Shown: positions 7,223 to 14,699 of the stretch, one piece after another
Layout: every line of letters starts with the position of its first letter
Numbering within the stretch: the stretch's first letter is position 1
IMG/VR virus record: IMGVR_UViG_3300042896_000569
Location: 1-53,972 of that record
DNA length: 53,972 bases
Reading direction: 5' to 3' (one strand)
DNA from: a virus
The notes under the pieces: generated by a model
What the model saw: only the letters and a program-made list of their open reading frames with translations
What the model was told of the DNA's origin: nothing
Database searches by the model: none
Program-made: the position numbers and the translations under genes

Positions 7223-8089
7223 TTATTCAGCTCCTTCTTCAAATTCTATTTTCATTTGTTTCTTGTTATCCACAAAGGCTTGAACCCTATCAGTTCCAAT
7301 CTTTGTATAATTTGGACTTAATTCTATCCCAACCCATCTTCTATCTAATATCTCAGCGGCAACCATTGTTGTTGCACTACCACAGAATGGGTCTAAGACA
7401 ATATCGTTTTTATATGTCAAAATCTTTATCGCTTTTGTTGGAATATCCATGCTGAACGTGGCTTTCGTTAATGTCTTGGTATCTGCAAAGTAACTCCATT
7501 GACCATAAACCAATTCCATAAACTCTTTCTTATCTTCATCAAGATAAGTCATTTTGGTTTTACCATCTTCTTGGACAACTGGTGTTCCTGTCCATTGTGG
7601 TTGTCCTTTGGTTTGTTTCTTATGAAATTTCTTATATGCCAATATTACACATTCTTTTGGATTGTAGATATAAGGACTAGAACTACTCATCCAAGAACCC
7701 CATGCTGTAGTTTTACTTCTATGTGGGGATTGTTCTTCCAAGTCAACAACACCAAAGAATTTTAATCCAACTTTCTTCATTAACATCCAAAACTCAGCAA
7801 CCATAAAAACTCTTCCACCTCTATCTTGTGTATTGATTTCATAAGGAATGTTCAAAGATAATCTTCCATCCTCTTTCAATACTCTGAATGCTTGGGTCAA
7901 CCACTTTTCAGTCCATTCCCAATATTGTTCCATAGTTAAACCATCATTGTATGTGTCATAAGAGATATTAACATTATATGGAGGTGATGTGATAACTTGG
8001 TCAATACTATTTTCGGGGAAGGTAGACATAACCTCAATACAATCCCCATTTATTATTTTATTTACAAATTGTTCTATATTATTTTCCAT
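7223..8089 (-). CDS. DNA methyltransferase, beta class (N4-cytosine or N6-adenine)
   Basis: 288 residues. Catalytic motif IV TSPPYNV at 34-40 precedes the AdoMet-binding motif I VLDPFCGSATTMVAAEIL at about 231-248, the order that defines beta-class amino-methyltransferases. TSPPY is shared by N4-cytosine and N6-adenine enzymes, so the product base is open. The central region (about residues 90-220) would hold the target-recognition part. No restriction partner is nearby. It is the second of four methyltransferases in the window. Confidence 0.88.
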   Translation of the reverse strand: MENNIEQFVNKIINGDCIEVMSTFPENSIDQVITSPPYNVNISYDTYNDGLTMEQYWEWTEKWLTQAFRVLKEDGRLSLNIPYEINTQDRGGRVFMVAEFWMLMKKVGLKFFGVVDLEEQSPHRSKTTAWGSWMSSSSPYIYNPKECVILAYKKFHKKQTKGQPQWTGTPVVQEDGKTKMTYLDEDKKEFMELVYGQWSYFADTKTLTKATFSMDIPTKAIKILTYKNDIVLDPFCGSATTMVAAEILDRRWVGIELSPNYTKIGTDRVQAFVDNKKQMKIEFEEGAE

Positions 8090-8127
8090 TATTTGATTTT
8101 CTATAATTGTAGGTATTTTTTTGGAGA

Positions 8128-8379
8128 TTATAAAGGGGGTTGTCCATCTATTATTCTAACTTCACTTTCCGTAATAATAACCACTCTTGCACCACAAGAT
8201 AATAGTGGTTTTGCCTCACATCCTTCACCACCATATATAACTTTACTTGGACCTAATATCTCAACTTCATTACAATAGGTGTTCTTCTTACCTTGTTTTA
8301 CGGTTATGACAGGTAGATTTGTTCCTTTTGTTTTATTGGAACGGATGTGATGTTGATTGACGTGGATATAGGTTTTCAT
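8128..8379 (-). CDS. Conserved phage hypothetical protein (83 aa)
   Basis: Small, beta-rich, starting MKTYIHVNQHHIRSNKTKG and containing NLPVITVKQGKKNTYCNEV, then GGEGCEAKPLLSCGARVVI. The pattern resembles small phage proteins I have seen without assigned function; I cannot name a family. Three cysteines. Four bases separate it from the upstream gene. Confidence 0.55.
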   Translation of the reverse strand: MKTYIHVNQHHIRSNKTKGTNLPVITVKQGKKNTYCNEVEILGPSKVIYGGEGCEAKPLLSCGARVVIITESEVRIIDGQPPL

Positions 8380-8382
8380 TTA

Positions 8383-8592
8383 TCAAAGATTTGGTATATT
8401 CCCTGTTACATCACTGATTATTTTTTCAAAGGTATTTTTACAATCTTGAGCACCTTGGTTATAATACTCTTGATTAATTTTATTTTCCATTTCTAAGGCT
8501 TGTTTATATACCTCATATCCTTCTTCTATTGTTGCTTCAGGATTATCATTGAAAAATCTGTATAAAAAATATACTGCTCCGGTCTTTATCAT
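8383..8592 (-). CDS. Small helical phage protein (69 aa)
   Basis: Contains AVYFLYRFFNDNPEATIEEG and a YKQALEMENKINQEYYNQGA helix. The arrangement (A-V-x-x-L-Y near the start, K/Q-A-x-E-M-E-x-K/Q in the middle) repeats the N-terminal part of the neighbouring 8594-9100 protein, so the two share a short module. No function known. One base separates it from that gene. Confidence 0.55.
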   Translation of the reverse strand: MIKTGAVYFLYRFFNDNPEATIEEGYEVYKQALEMENKINQEYYNQGAQDCKNTFEKIISDVTGNIPNL

Positions 8593-8593
8593 T

Positions 8594-9100
8594 TTATTTA
8601 AGTTTAATTAATCTATCTAATACATCTTTTGAGGTATGCCCATCAAAAGGATATTTGGCCTTTTCATATACTGGTATATCAAATAAATCCCAATCGTGAG
8701 CTTGATAATGATTACTGATTTGTCCTGATGGTAAGTTTGCCACTACTATAAACCATCCACCACCAAAACATAATTCACCATCATTATGTCTCCAACTTTT
8801 ATGAACATCATACTTTGGTAAATTAAGTATTTGCCAATCTTCACTTTCCCATTTTAGATATTCTTGCATTTGTTTTCCCCATTCATTGAATAGTGTTGCA
8901 TTATATACTTTTCTAAACTCATAGAGTTCCTTGAAGGTATGGTATCCATCAGAGGTGTCTTCTGTAATGGTGGATTGTTCCTTTTCCATTTCTTTGGCTT
9001 TTTCAAATACTCTAATGTTATATATAACATCTTCATTTGATAAAGGATTATCTAATAAATTTTTATATAGATATTCAACTGCTGTTTGTTTCTTTTCCAT
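8594..9100 (-). CDS. WDGH-type phage protein
   Basis: 168 residues in two parts. Residues 1-45 are a helical module (TAVEYLYKNLLDNP, then KAKEMEKEQS). Residues about 95-168 contain KSWRHNDGELCFGGGWFIVV, ANLPSGQISNHYQAHDWDLF and PFDGHTSKDVLDRL, the core of the phage WDGH domain. The WDGH family is widespread in phages without a proven function. Operon with the two genes that flank it. Confidence 0.7.
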   Translation of the reverse strand: MEKKQTAVEYLYKNLLDNPLSNEDVIYNIRVFEKAKEMEKEQSTITEDTSDGYHTFKELYEFRKVYNATLFNEWGKQMQEYLKWESEDWQILNLPKYDVHKSWRHNDGELCFGGGWFIVVANLPSGQISNHYQAHDWDLFDIPVYEKAKYPFDGHTSKDVLDRLIKLK

Positions 9101-9101
9101 A

Positions 9102-9347
9102 TTATATTTTTTTTACTTCTAATTTAACTTCTTCCCAATATTTGTAATGTAATTCTCTATCTGAGAATATTAGTTGCATTTTGGATAATTCATCCAAGTG
9201 AAGGTTAATTGATAACAACACACACTGCTTGATTAATTCTTTTCTAATATGACGATTAATTACAGAGGATATCTGGTGTAGTCCTTCCTTATTAAAGGTG
9301 TGGAAGAGCTCTTGTGCCATATCTTGGGGTGGGATGTTGTTTTCCAT
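9102..9347 (-). CDS. Hypothetical protein (81 aa), full copy of a duplicated gene
   Basis: Starts MENNIPPQDMAQELFHTFNK and is predicted helical, no recognised family. The first 24 codons are duplicated at 10150-10220, where the reading frame is truncated. It is the first gene of the 8128-9347 group on the minus strand and follows the 48-aa membrane protein gene by 52 bases. Confidence 0.55.
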   Translation of the reverse strand: MENNIPPQDMAQELFHTFNKEGLHQISSVINRHIRKELIKQCVLLSINLHLDELSKMQLIFSDRELHYKYWEEVKLEVKKI

Positions 9348-9348
9348 T
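9278..9348 (-). repeat. 71-bp direct repeat, copy A
   Basis: The 5' coding part of 9102-9347. It matches 10150-10220 with roughly eight mismatches over 71 bp, the longest identical run covering gaagagctcttgtgcc and its continuation. Confidence 0.8.
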
Positions 9349-9399
9349 TTATATAGTTGTATTTGTTGATATTGTTCTTGGATATATTACTGGGTTGTG

Positions 9400-9546
9400 C
9401 TATACAATCAGACACCCCAATATTATCATAACACTTACTATCATAGTTAACATCATTAATATAATAACATCCCCATTTGTTACATAAGGTTCATAAAATT
9501 GTCCTCCTTCACCTTTGTCAAGCCACTTTTTAATTTTGTTACACAT
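9400..9546 (-). CDS. Small single-pass membrane protein (48 aa)
   Basis: ATG at 9546, stop TAG at 9400-9402. A hydrophilic N-terminus (MCNKIKKWLDKGEGG) is followed by one transmembrane segment covering about residues 26-48 (VIILMMLTMIVSVMIILG). No family recognised. It lies between two repeated segments that are contiguous in the other copy at 10150-10246, so it looks like an insertion or replacement at this locus. Its start region is the 30-bp repeat 9544-9573. Confidence 0.5.
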   Translation of the reverse strand: MCNKIKKWLDKGEGGQFYEPYVTNGDVIILMMLTMIVSVMIILGCLIV

Positions 9547-9573
9547 TATTTGATAATTGTTCTAATTTTTTTT
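9544..9573 (-). repeat. 30-bp direct repeat, copy A
   Basis: Plus-strand cattatttgataattgttc followed by taatttttttt, identical at 10217-10246. In copy B it encodes the last codons of the 75-aa gene (KKIRTIIK stop) overlapping the next ATG. In copy A the same codons terminate a remnant frame reading MNFIKKIRTIIK, and the same ATG begins the 48-aa membrane protein. Confidence 0.8.
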
Positions 9574-9626
9574 ATAAAATTCATTAATAATACCATAAAT
9601 TTCTGAACTATTGGGTATCAAAACTA

Positions 9627-9806
9627 TTAGGGTTTACAAATATCCAACAATTGTTCTATATATTGAATATTTGTTTTAAATTTAATTTCACATTCAACTT
9701 CTTCAACTTCAGTTTTATTTTCATCTTTATAAATTGGTATAATATTAACCTCATCAATTCTACTGTTTAATAAACTTTCCAGTTTTTTTCTTTCTAAATT
9801 TTTCAT
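9627..9806 (-). CDS. Hypothetical charged protein (59 aa)
   Basis: ATG at 9806, stop TAA at 9627-9629. Starts MKNLERKKLESLLNSRIDEV and has an acidic middle (KTEVEEVECEIKFK), probably two helices. No family recognised. It is too short for many ORF cut-offs but fits the spacing of its neighbours and has no competing frame. The roughly 110 bases between it and 9917 show no further gene. Confidence 0.45.
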   Translation of the reverse strand: MKNLERKKLESLLNSRIDEVNIIPIYKDENKTEVEEVECEIKFKTNIQYIEQLLDICKP

Positions 9807-9916
9807 AATGTATTGTTTTTAATTAATATTAACTATTTGTCTTCTCCAATTAAGTTTTTGTTCAGCACAATCTTTCTTGAAACTCTTTAAAACTTTCTCT
9901 TTTTATGATTTTATTT

Positions 9917-10117
9917 TTAATATGTAAAAAAATTTGTACGTCTATCACCACATTTAACGCAAATCTTATATTCAATATCTTGATATGTTGAACTTATAAC
10001 GGTTTTACCAGCTATTAATTGAATAACTAGATTGCGAAAAGTTACAGTTTCATATCTGATTTTATCAGAATCACAAACACTACAATTATTAGTAAGTTTT
10101 TTTAAATTTTCTTCCAT
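9917..10117 (-). CDS. Small zinc-finger protein (66 aa)
   Basis: Two CxxC knuckles, CSVC at residues 12-15 and CVKC at about 53-56, enclose a short beta-rich segment, the pattern of a rubredoxin-like or zinc-ribbon fold. Such small phage proteins often bind nucleic acid or RNA polymerase, but nothing here shows the partner. It lies in the mosaic region between repeat copies A and B. Confidence 0.6.
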   Translation of the reverse strand: MEENLKKLTNNCSVCDSDKIRYETVTFRNLVIQLIAGKTVISSTYQDIEYKICVKCGDRRTNFFTY

Positions 10118-10120
10118 AAT

Positions 10121-10219
10121 TTAATTGTTTTCTGTGGTTATTAAATCGTGAAGCCCTTCCTTATTGAAACGATGGAAGAGCTCTTGTGCCATATCTTGGG
10201 GTGGTATGTTGTTTTCCAT
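10121..10219 (-). pseudogene. Truncated paralog of the 81-aa gene (32 aa)
   Basis: ATG at 10219, stop at 10121-10123. Residues 1-24 are MENNIPPQDMAQELFHRFNK plus EGLH, matching the 9102-9347 protein, then the frame runs into unrelated sequence and stops after DLITTENN. Most likely a remnant left by duplication and recombination, though a functional 32-residue peptide cannot be excluded. Confidence 0.6.
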
Positions 10220-10220
10220 T
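10150..10220 (-). repeat. 71-bp direct repeat, copy B
   Basis: Partner of 9278-9348. Here it is directly continuous with the 30-bp repeat 10217-10246, whereas in copy A the two repeats are 195 bp apart. Confidence 0.8.
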
Positions 10221-10246
10221 ATTTGATAATTGTTCTAATTTTTTTT
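10217..10246 (-). repeat. 30-bp direct repeat, copy B
   Basis: Partner of 9544-9573; encodes the C-terminal KKIRTIIK of the 75-aa protein and overlaps the ATG of the truncated paralog. Confidence 0.8.
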
Positions 10247-10446
10247 CTTTTGAACCAATCAACATATGATGTAGCCTCTTCAAGAGTTATAAATTGATAA
10301 TTAGTGTTTATCCACGGCATAAAGAAAAATATTTTCTTTTCTATTTCATATCTTGTTACAAAGTATACTTCAGGTATAAAATCTATTTTAGCCTCATAAT
10401 TCTTCGTTATTTGAGGTGTTTCAACTTTTACAATTCTGTATTCCAT
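10219..10446 (-). CDS. Hypothetical protein (75 aa)
   Basis: Begins MEYRIVKVETPQITKNYEAK; an aromatic-rich middle (KKIFFFMPWINTNYQF) and a basic C-terminus. Alternating pattern suggests a small beta-sheet domain with a closing helix (EEATSYVDWFKRKK), a shape seen in many small phage proteins that predict residue-wise substitution of inputs such as surface loops. No family recognised. Its last codons form the 30-bp repeat. Confidence 0.5.
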   Translation of the reverse strand: MEYRIVKVETPQITKNYEAKIDFIPEVYFVTRYEIEKKIFFFMPWINTNYQFITLEEATSYVDWFKRKKIRTIIK

Positions 10447-10447
10447 A

Positions 10448-10843
10448 TTATATTGTTGTTTTAGTTGAAGTTAAACAATAGGTATAGTTGTCTTCTGATG
10501 TACAATTACAGATACCAAAACCGCAACTTAAAGCATCAGAATATGTTGTTGTATTTGATTTAATTGTCCCTTCATATTTTTTTTGCATTAGTTCCATAAC
10601 ACTCCCAATCGTACAACCACAAATACCATTACCACCATTTTCTGGATTACATCCACATATTGTATGATATGGAACTTTTTCAGGTATCTTGTGGTCGTAT
10701 CTGTCTTTGATGAAAGTTGATTCAGTTTTATCGGTCATCTCGTATAATCGTATTAACGAAAATATGGAACTTTCAATTTCTTTGATGTCTGTTGAATTAT
10801 CAAAAACATCTTTAATTAACAATCTTAAATTGTCTAGTGTCAT
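10448..10843 (-). CDS. Cysteine-rich hypothetical protein (131 aa)
   Basis: The N-terminal half is helical (LDNLRLLIKDVFDNSTDIKE). The C-terminal half carries two Cys clusters, CGCNPENGGNGICGC at about residues 63-77 and CGFGICNC at about 107-114, which could bind zinc or an iron-sulfur centre. No family recognised. It follows thymidylate synthase after one base and is in the same operon. Confidence 0.5.
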   Translation of the reverse strand: MTLDNLRLLIKDVFDNSTDIKEIESSIFSLIRLYEMTDKTESTFIKDRYDHKIPEKVPYHTICGCNPENGGNGICGCTIGSVMELMQKKYEGTIKSNTTTYSDALSCGFGICNCTSEDNYTYCLTSTKTTI

Positions 10844-10844
10844 A

Positions 10845-11969
10845 TTAATTAGATAATGGTAATTTTATGATTGGGTGTGATTGGTAATTTTCTAACTTGA
10901 ATGTTATACTTGGGTCTAATGTATTCAATACTTCATCCAATTCCAATAGATGCCAATTTTCATTACCTGAATTAATCTTCAATGTTGGTAATTGATATGG
11001 TTCTCTTGTTAGTTGTTCCTTAACTCCATCAATTTGATTTGAATAAATATGACAATCTCCCATATTAGCAATTAACTCATCAGGAATCATATTAACCATT
11101 TTACCCAATATCACCAACAACAATGCGTATGAAGATATATTGAATGGAGTTCCGAGTGGTACATCTTGGCTTCTGGCATTATACATTAAAGAGATTGCTC
11201 TGGTTGGGATATTTTCCCAATCAATTTTAGTATCACTTCCTTTTAGTGCTTGATGTAAGTTATTCTTCAAGTATTGCATATCTCTAATTTCATTTCTTTC
11301 ATCTTCACTCAATTCTCTTGTATAAACTTGAAATCCATAATGACAAGGTGGAAGTACCATTTGGTCTAATTCACCCACATTCCAAGCTGAAACCATTAGT
11401 CGTCTTGAGTCTGGATTTGTTTTGAGTTCGTTAATGAGGATTACTATTTGGTCAATAACTGTTTGGTCTGCATCATCATAAATGTTTTCGTATGAACCAT
11501 CAGTTGATAGATACATTTTCTTTTTAGTCCATCTTCGCCATTGTCTTCCATATATTTTTCCCAATTCACCCCACTTCTTAGCAAACTCATTATCTGTTTT
11601 GATTTTGTTAATGAATTCTTCTTTTGTTAAATTTCTACCATTAAATTTTTCACCATCAGAAACAACTTCAGATAATTTTTTTGGTAACATAATATACCGC
11701 TTATAAGCATCACCATCCCAAATATGACAATCATTATCAACAAGGTATTTGATGTTTGTATCACCCCTTAAAAACCAAATCAATTCAGTCACAATTCCCT
11801 TGAAATACATTTTCTTGGTTGTTAGTACTGGAAATCCATCTGACATTTTATGTCTTATCTGGCGACCGAATACTGATATTGTTCCTGTACCAGTTCTATC
11901 ATTTTTTGTTACCCCATTTGTCATTATATCCAATAGGAGTTCTTGATAATCTTTATCTAATTTATTCAT
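10845..11969 (-). CDS. thyA: Thymidylate synthase (ThyA type) with insertions
   Basis: Converts dUMP to dTMP with methylene-tetrahydrofolate, supplying nucleotides for phage replication. Family motifs are clear: RTGTGTISVFGRQIRH at 25-40, FPVLTTKKMYFKGIVTELIW at 46-65, catalytic Cys209 in LPPCHYGFQVY, SQDVPLGTPFNISSYALLL at 267-285 and GDCHIYSNQ at 304-312. At 374 residues it is about 110 longer than E. coli ThyA (264); the extra length lies mainly in charged stretches at about 95-130, 148-170 and 220-255. All key residues are present, so it should be active. Neighbours are a thioesterase and the Cys-rich 131-aa protein. Confidence 0.95.
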   Translation of the reverse strand: MNKLDKDYQELLLDIMTNGVTKNDRTGTGTISVFGRQIRHKMSDGFPVLTTKKMYFKGIVTELIWFLRGDTNIKYLVDNDCHIWDGDAYKRYIMLPKKLSEVVSDGEKFNGRNLTKEEFINKIKTDNEFAKKWGELGKIYGRQWRRWTKKKMYLSTDGSYENIYDDADQTVIDQIVILINELKTNPDSRRLMVSAWNVGELDQMVLPPCHYGFQVYTRELSEDERNEIRDMQYLKNNLHQALKGSDTKIDWENIPTRAISLMYNARSQDVPLGTPFNISSYALLLVILGKMVNMIPDELIANMGDCHIYSNQIDGVKEQLTREPYQLPTLKINSGNENWHLLELDEVLNTLDPSITFKLENYQSHPIIKLPLSN

Positions 11970-11974
11970 ATATA

Positions 11975-12406
11975 TTATTTTTCTTCAGGGTTTAATAGTC
12001 CTTTACCATATTGTTCCATTCTGTTGTAGTATCTTGTTTTAACTCGTTCAGAGATTGGGATGGCTCTACCTTCTTCATCAATTCTTACAAATTTGATATT
12101 GGTTGATACCACCACATCTTGATGACCAGTATAAACATTATGTTTTCTAACTTCCATATATAAAGTTACGGAACTTGTACCAAACTCTTTAACTGTGGCA
12201 TAGAACTTAATAATATTACCAACCTTAACGGAGTTCTTGAAAATCAATTCATCAATTTTGATTGTCACCATTCTTGGTGTATCACATATCTGTGCAGCAT
12301 AAGCACCAGCACTTTGGTCGATTAACCCCAATATTGTTCCACCGAATATATTATCGTGAACACCATTATCTGAGGTCTTACAAATATAAGTCGTTACTAA
12401 TTCCAT
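11975..12406 (-). CDS. Acyl-CoA thioesterase, hotdog fold (YciA-like)
   Basis: 143 residues, the length of a single hotdog domain. Features of the YciA/ACOT group: NIFGGTILGLIDQSAGAYAA near residues 19-38 (GG followed by the Asp-bearing central helix), then TIKIDELIFKNSVKVGNIIK and a GTSSVTLYMEV strand. The family hydrolyses acyl-CoA to free acid and CoA in the cytoplasm. Why a phage carries it is not obvious: change of host lipid metabolism is one possibility. Five bases separate it from thymidylate synthase. Confidence 0.8.
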   Translation of the reverse strand: MELVTTYICKTSDNGVHDNIFGGTILGLIDQSAGAYAAQICDTPRMVTIKIDELIFKNSVKVGNIIKFYATVKEFGTSSVTLYMEVRKHNVYTGHQDVVVSTNIKFVRIDEEGRAIPISERVKTRYYNRMEQYGKGLLNPEEK

Positions 12407-12424
12407 TTTATCAATCTAACTAAT

Positions 12425-13036
12425 TTATGTTAATATATCAATTTGTTTTACCACACAATCCAAAATATATTTTCCAACATCAGGGTCAACACAATTTCTA
12501 ATTATCTGGTCTTTTCTGTGGGATAACTTAAACTCCCTCAAATCAAAATAACCTTTCTCGGAACTTCCCCTCTCATTATGGGTCAATCCATCTTTAATTT
12601 CAATTTCGGGGATATCAATGTTTGTCCAAAACAAATGTCTCCCCAACTTTATTGTTGGTTTGACAAATGGTTCATAATATGGTTTAACATTTTCAACAAC
12701 AAACTTGATGTTTGTGTTCTTGGTAAAGTTTTGTAAGAAAATGATTTCTGCCCATAACTTCATATCAGGCATTACGGAGTCATAACTTCCTCCTTTGCTT
12801 GCCATCATTCTAACTTTACTATGACTTTGACAGGGGGGACTTGACCAAATAAAATCAAAGTTTCTCCAGTTCTTGGCAAGGTATTCGTGGGCATCACCAA
12901 CCACAATTGTGTCATTAGGAAAAAAATGTTGATACACATTTGCGATTTCTTCATTGTATTCCACCGCTGTCACATCAACATTTTCCCAATATTTCCTATT
13001 TCCACCTATACCAGCATATAGATTTAATACTCTCAC
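12425..13036 (-). CDS. Short C5 cytosine methyltransferase-like protein
   Basis: 203 residues: motif I VLNLYAGIGGNRKYW at the N-terminus, motif IV with Cys69 in SSPPCQSHSK and motif VI ENV at 115-117. The usual QxRxR motif VIII is not evident (LGRHLFWTNI stands in that place) and there is no room for a normal target-recognition domain. Comparable short Dcm-like proteins occur in phages. It may be an enzyme with minimal specificity or one acting on nucleotides or RNA; activity is uncertain. It is the third methyltransferase here. Confidence 0.78.
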   Translation of the reverse strand: MRVLNLYAGIGGNRKYWENVDVTAVEYNEEIANVYQHFFPNDTIVVGDAHEYLAKNWRNFDFIWSSPPCQSHSKVRMMASKGGSYDSVMPDMKLWAEIIFLQNFTKNTNIKFVVENVKPYYEPFVKPTIKLGRHLFWTNIDIPEIEIKDGLTHNERGSSEKGYFDLREFKLSHRKDQIIRNCVDPDVGKYILDCVVKQIDILT

Positions 13037-13041
13037 TAATT

Positions 13042-13185
13042 TTATAACTTTATTGAAATATAAGTTCCTTTATACCATCCAAACATTTGGTCACTAAACT
13101 CTGTAACCATATTAAAATCATCCATATTGATTTCCATTTCAACGAAATCCATTTCATTTGGAAATCTAACAAATCTTTTTACCAT
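13042..13185 (-). CDS. Small hypothetical protein (47 aa)
   Basis: ATG at 13185, stop TAA at 13042-13044. Starts MVKRFVRFPNEMDFVEMEIN and has an unusual number of Met and Phe residues. No family recognised. Its start codon touches the stop of the HAD gene, and the frame fills the gap to the methyltransferase, so it is probably a real coupled gene. Confidence 0.45.
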   Translation of the reverse strand: MVKRFVRFPNEMDFVEMEINMDDFNMVTEFSDQMFGWYKGTYISIKL

Positions 13186-13547
13186 TATTCAAATGTTTCT
13201 ATTTTAGCGTAAATCTGTTTAAGTTCAGTCCAGTTACCTTTATAAGTTGTTGCTCTTACAGGTCTATTATCAATCCAATGATAAACCTGACCATCTTTAC
13301 ATCTTGGTTTATCCATAATCAATCCGTGGAACTTGAATCCTTTCAATCTTAACCAATCTTCCGTAATATGTCTATCTTTACTCTCTCTGGCGGTAAAGAA
13401 TGTTATAATATTTCCCTCATCATACCACTTATTTAGAATTAATCTACTTTCTTCATAGTGTTGTGCAAATGGGTATAAATACCATTCTTCATTTCTTATA
13501 TCCTCACATATTGTCCCATCAATGTCAATCAAATAAACTTTGTTCAT
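13185..13547 (-). CDS. HAD-superfamily phosphatase-like protein
   Basis: 120 residues. HAD motif I is YLIDIDGTICED at 5-16 with nucleophile and acid/base Asp8 and Asp10; motif II is FFTARES near residue 50; the C-terminal HWIDNRPVRA carries the motif IV-like Asp. It lacks a cap domain, as expected for a compact HAD phosphatase acting on large substrates such as nucleic-acid ends (compare the phosphatase half of T4 Pnkp) or on small phosphates. The substrate is unknown. Directly adjacent to the ParB-like gene. Confidence 0.8.
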   Translation of the reverse strand: MNKVYLIDIDGTICEDIRNEEWYLYPFAQHYEESRLILNKWYDEGNIITFFTARESKDRHITEDWLRLKGFKFHGLIMDKPRCKDGQVYHWIDNRPVRATTYKGNWTELKQIYAKIETFE

Positions 13548-14570
13548 TTATGGTTTTTTTCTTTTATTGTTGTAGTATTCTAATATTACTAAAAACTCTT
13601 CAGACTTTTTCAATTTTTTATTGTAAACTTCACCGATAAAATCATATGCTTGTTCTCTATTATGAATTTTAACTTTGTTATAAAACAAATAGTTTTCTTG
13701 TAATTTATCTATGAATCTATTCAAATCAAATTTGGGGACATTCATTAATAAGTTCAACAATGCAAAATAAAGATGTTTAGATTTAACATTACAAACTTTA
13801 GTCACCTTTCTAATATCATCTGCATATCGTTGAGCTCTTTCCAAATTTGGGTCGTCATAAACAACTGTCCATCGACCTTGTTCAAATTTATCCATACTAG
13901 ATTCACCAGTGTTATGATTTATATTTGATTTCCCACCATGTCTATCGATACCAGACAAATCATTCTGACACATAGCTGAAAGTAAGTATATACTGAAGTC
14001 TTTATTTTTTTCAACAAAATTTTTCAATTTGATATATTCAACAAATCCATCTTCAGCATAAGAGTGTAAATAATCATTTGGTTTCCAATTAGTAAAAGTT
14101 CTATTCATAACTTTAACTGTCTTAGCCGGAATTTCTTTACGAACTATAAAATGAATCCCTTTTTTATTATTGGGGTTATTTTCATTATACTTCATTAGTG
14201 CCTTTACACGATGTTGTCCTTCACCAATTTCTAATTTTTTATCCACAATAATTGGAACAATTATACCATATTCTTCAATTGTTTTACATATCCCATCTAC
14301 TTTTTTTTGAATAATCTTACGATTCGACTTTCCAAATGAAAATGTATCTAAATCTGTTGTATAATTAAGAACCCCTTCATCGTAAACCTTAGATTTTCCT
14401 CTATGGTCAATTGTATGTAAAAGTTCCTCACCTGTAATTGATAAATTTCTTTGTATTTGTTGTTCATTAAACAATATCAAAAAATTATCATTTGTTAAAT
14501 TGTTGAGAATGGACATAATTTGATTCTCAGAAAGTTCTAATTCTGCCGTTGCAGTTAAATCGTGATTCAT
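13548..14570 (-). CDS. ParB N-terminal-domain (ParB/Srx-like) protein
   Basis: 340 residues. Residues about 85-145 form a ParB/Srx nuclease-like fold: KKVDGICKTIEEYGIIVPII then KKLEIGEGQHRVKALMKYNE, with GEGQHR at 116-121. The C-terminal half is helical and not assigned. Phage proteins of this class are used as DNA-binding regulators, nucleases or modulators, rarely in partition. It has its own host-type promoter at 14632-14662, suggesting early expression. Confidence 0.7.
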   Translation of the reverse strand: MNHDLTATAELELSENQIMSILNNLTNDNFLILFNEQQIQRNLSITGEELLHTIDHRGKSKVYDEGVLNYTTDLDTFSFGKSNRKIIQKKVDGICKTIEEYGIIVPIIVDKKLEIGEGQHRVKALMKYNENNPNNKKGIHFIVRKEIPAKTVKVMNRTFTNWKPNDYLHSYAEDGFVEYIKLKNFVEKNKDFSIYLLSAMCQNDLSGIDRHGGKSNINHNTGESSMDKFEQGRWTVVYDDPNLERAQRYADDIRKVTKVCNVKSKHLYFALLNLLMNVPKFDLNRFIDKLQENYLFYNKVKIHNREQAYDFIGEVYNKKLKKSEEFLVILEYYNNKRKKP

Positions 14571-14631
14571 AGTTTGGAGTTTAAATTGTAATATAAAATG
14601 ATTTTAAATAGTTTCACAAGTGGATTAATTA

Positions 14632-14662
14632 CAAATGTATGAAAAATATTTTTACAACCAAA
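14632..14662 (-). promoter_or_regulatory. Bacteroidota-type promoter of the ParB-like gene
   Basis: Minus strand: TTTG at 14662-14659, 19 nt spacer, then TACATTTG at 14639-14632. This matches the known Bacteroidota vegetative consensus TTTG-N19/20-TAnnTTTG. The ATG is 61 nt downstream of the -7 element. Confidence 0.65.
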
Positions 14663-14699
14663 ACATTTCTAAAAATTTTTATTCTTTTTTTAATAAACT

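Noticed and set aside
9544-9599. Small frame MVLLMNFIKKIRTIIK as a gene
   Set aside because: Only 16 codons, and its end is the 30-bp repeat shared with the 75-aa gene; it is more likely a remnant.
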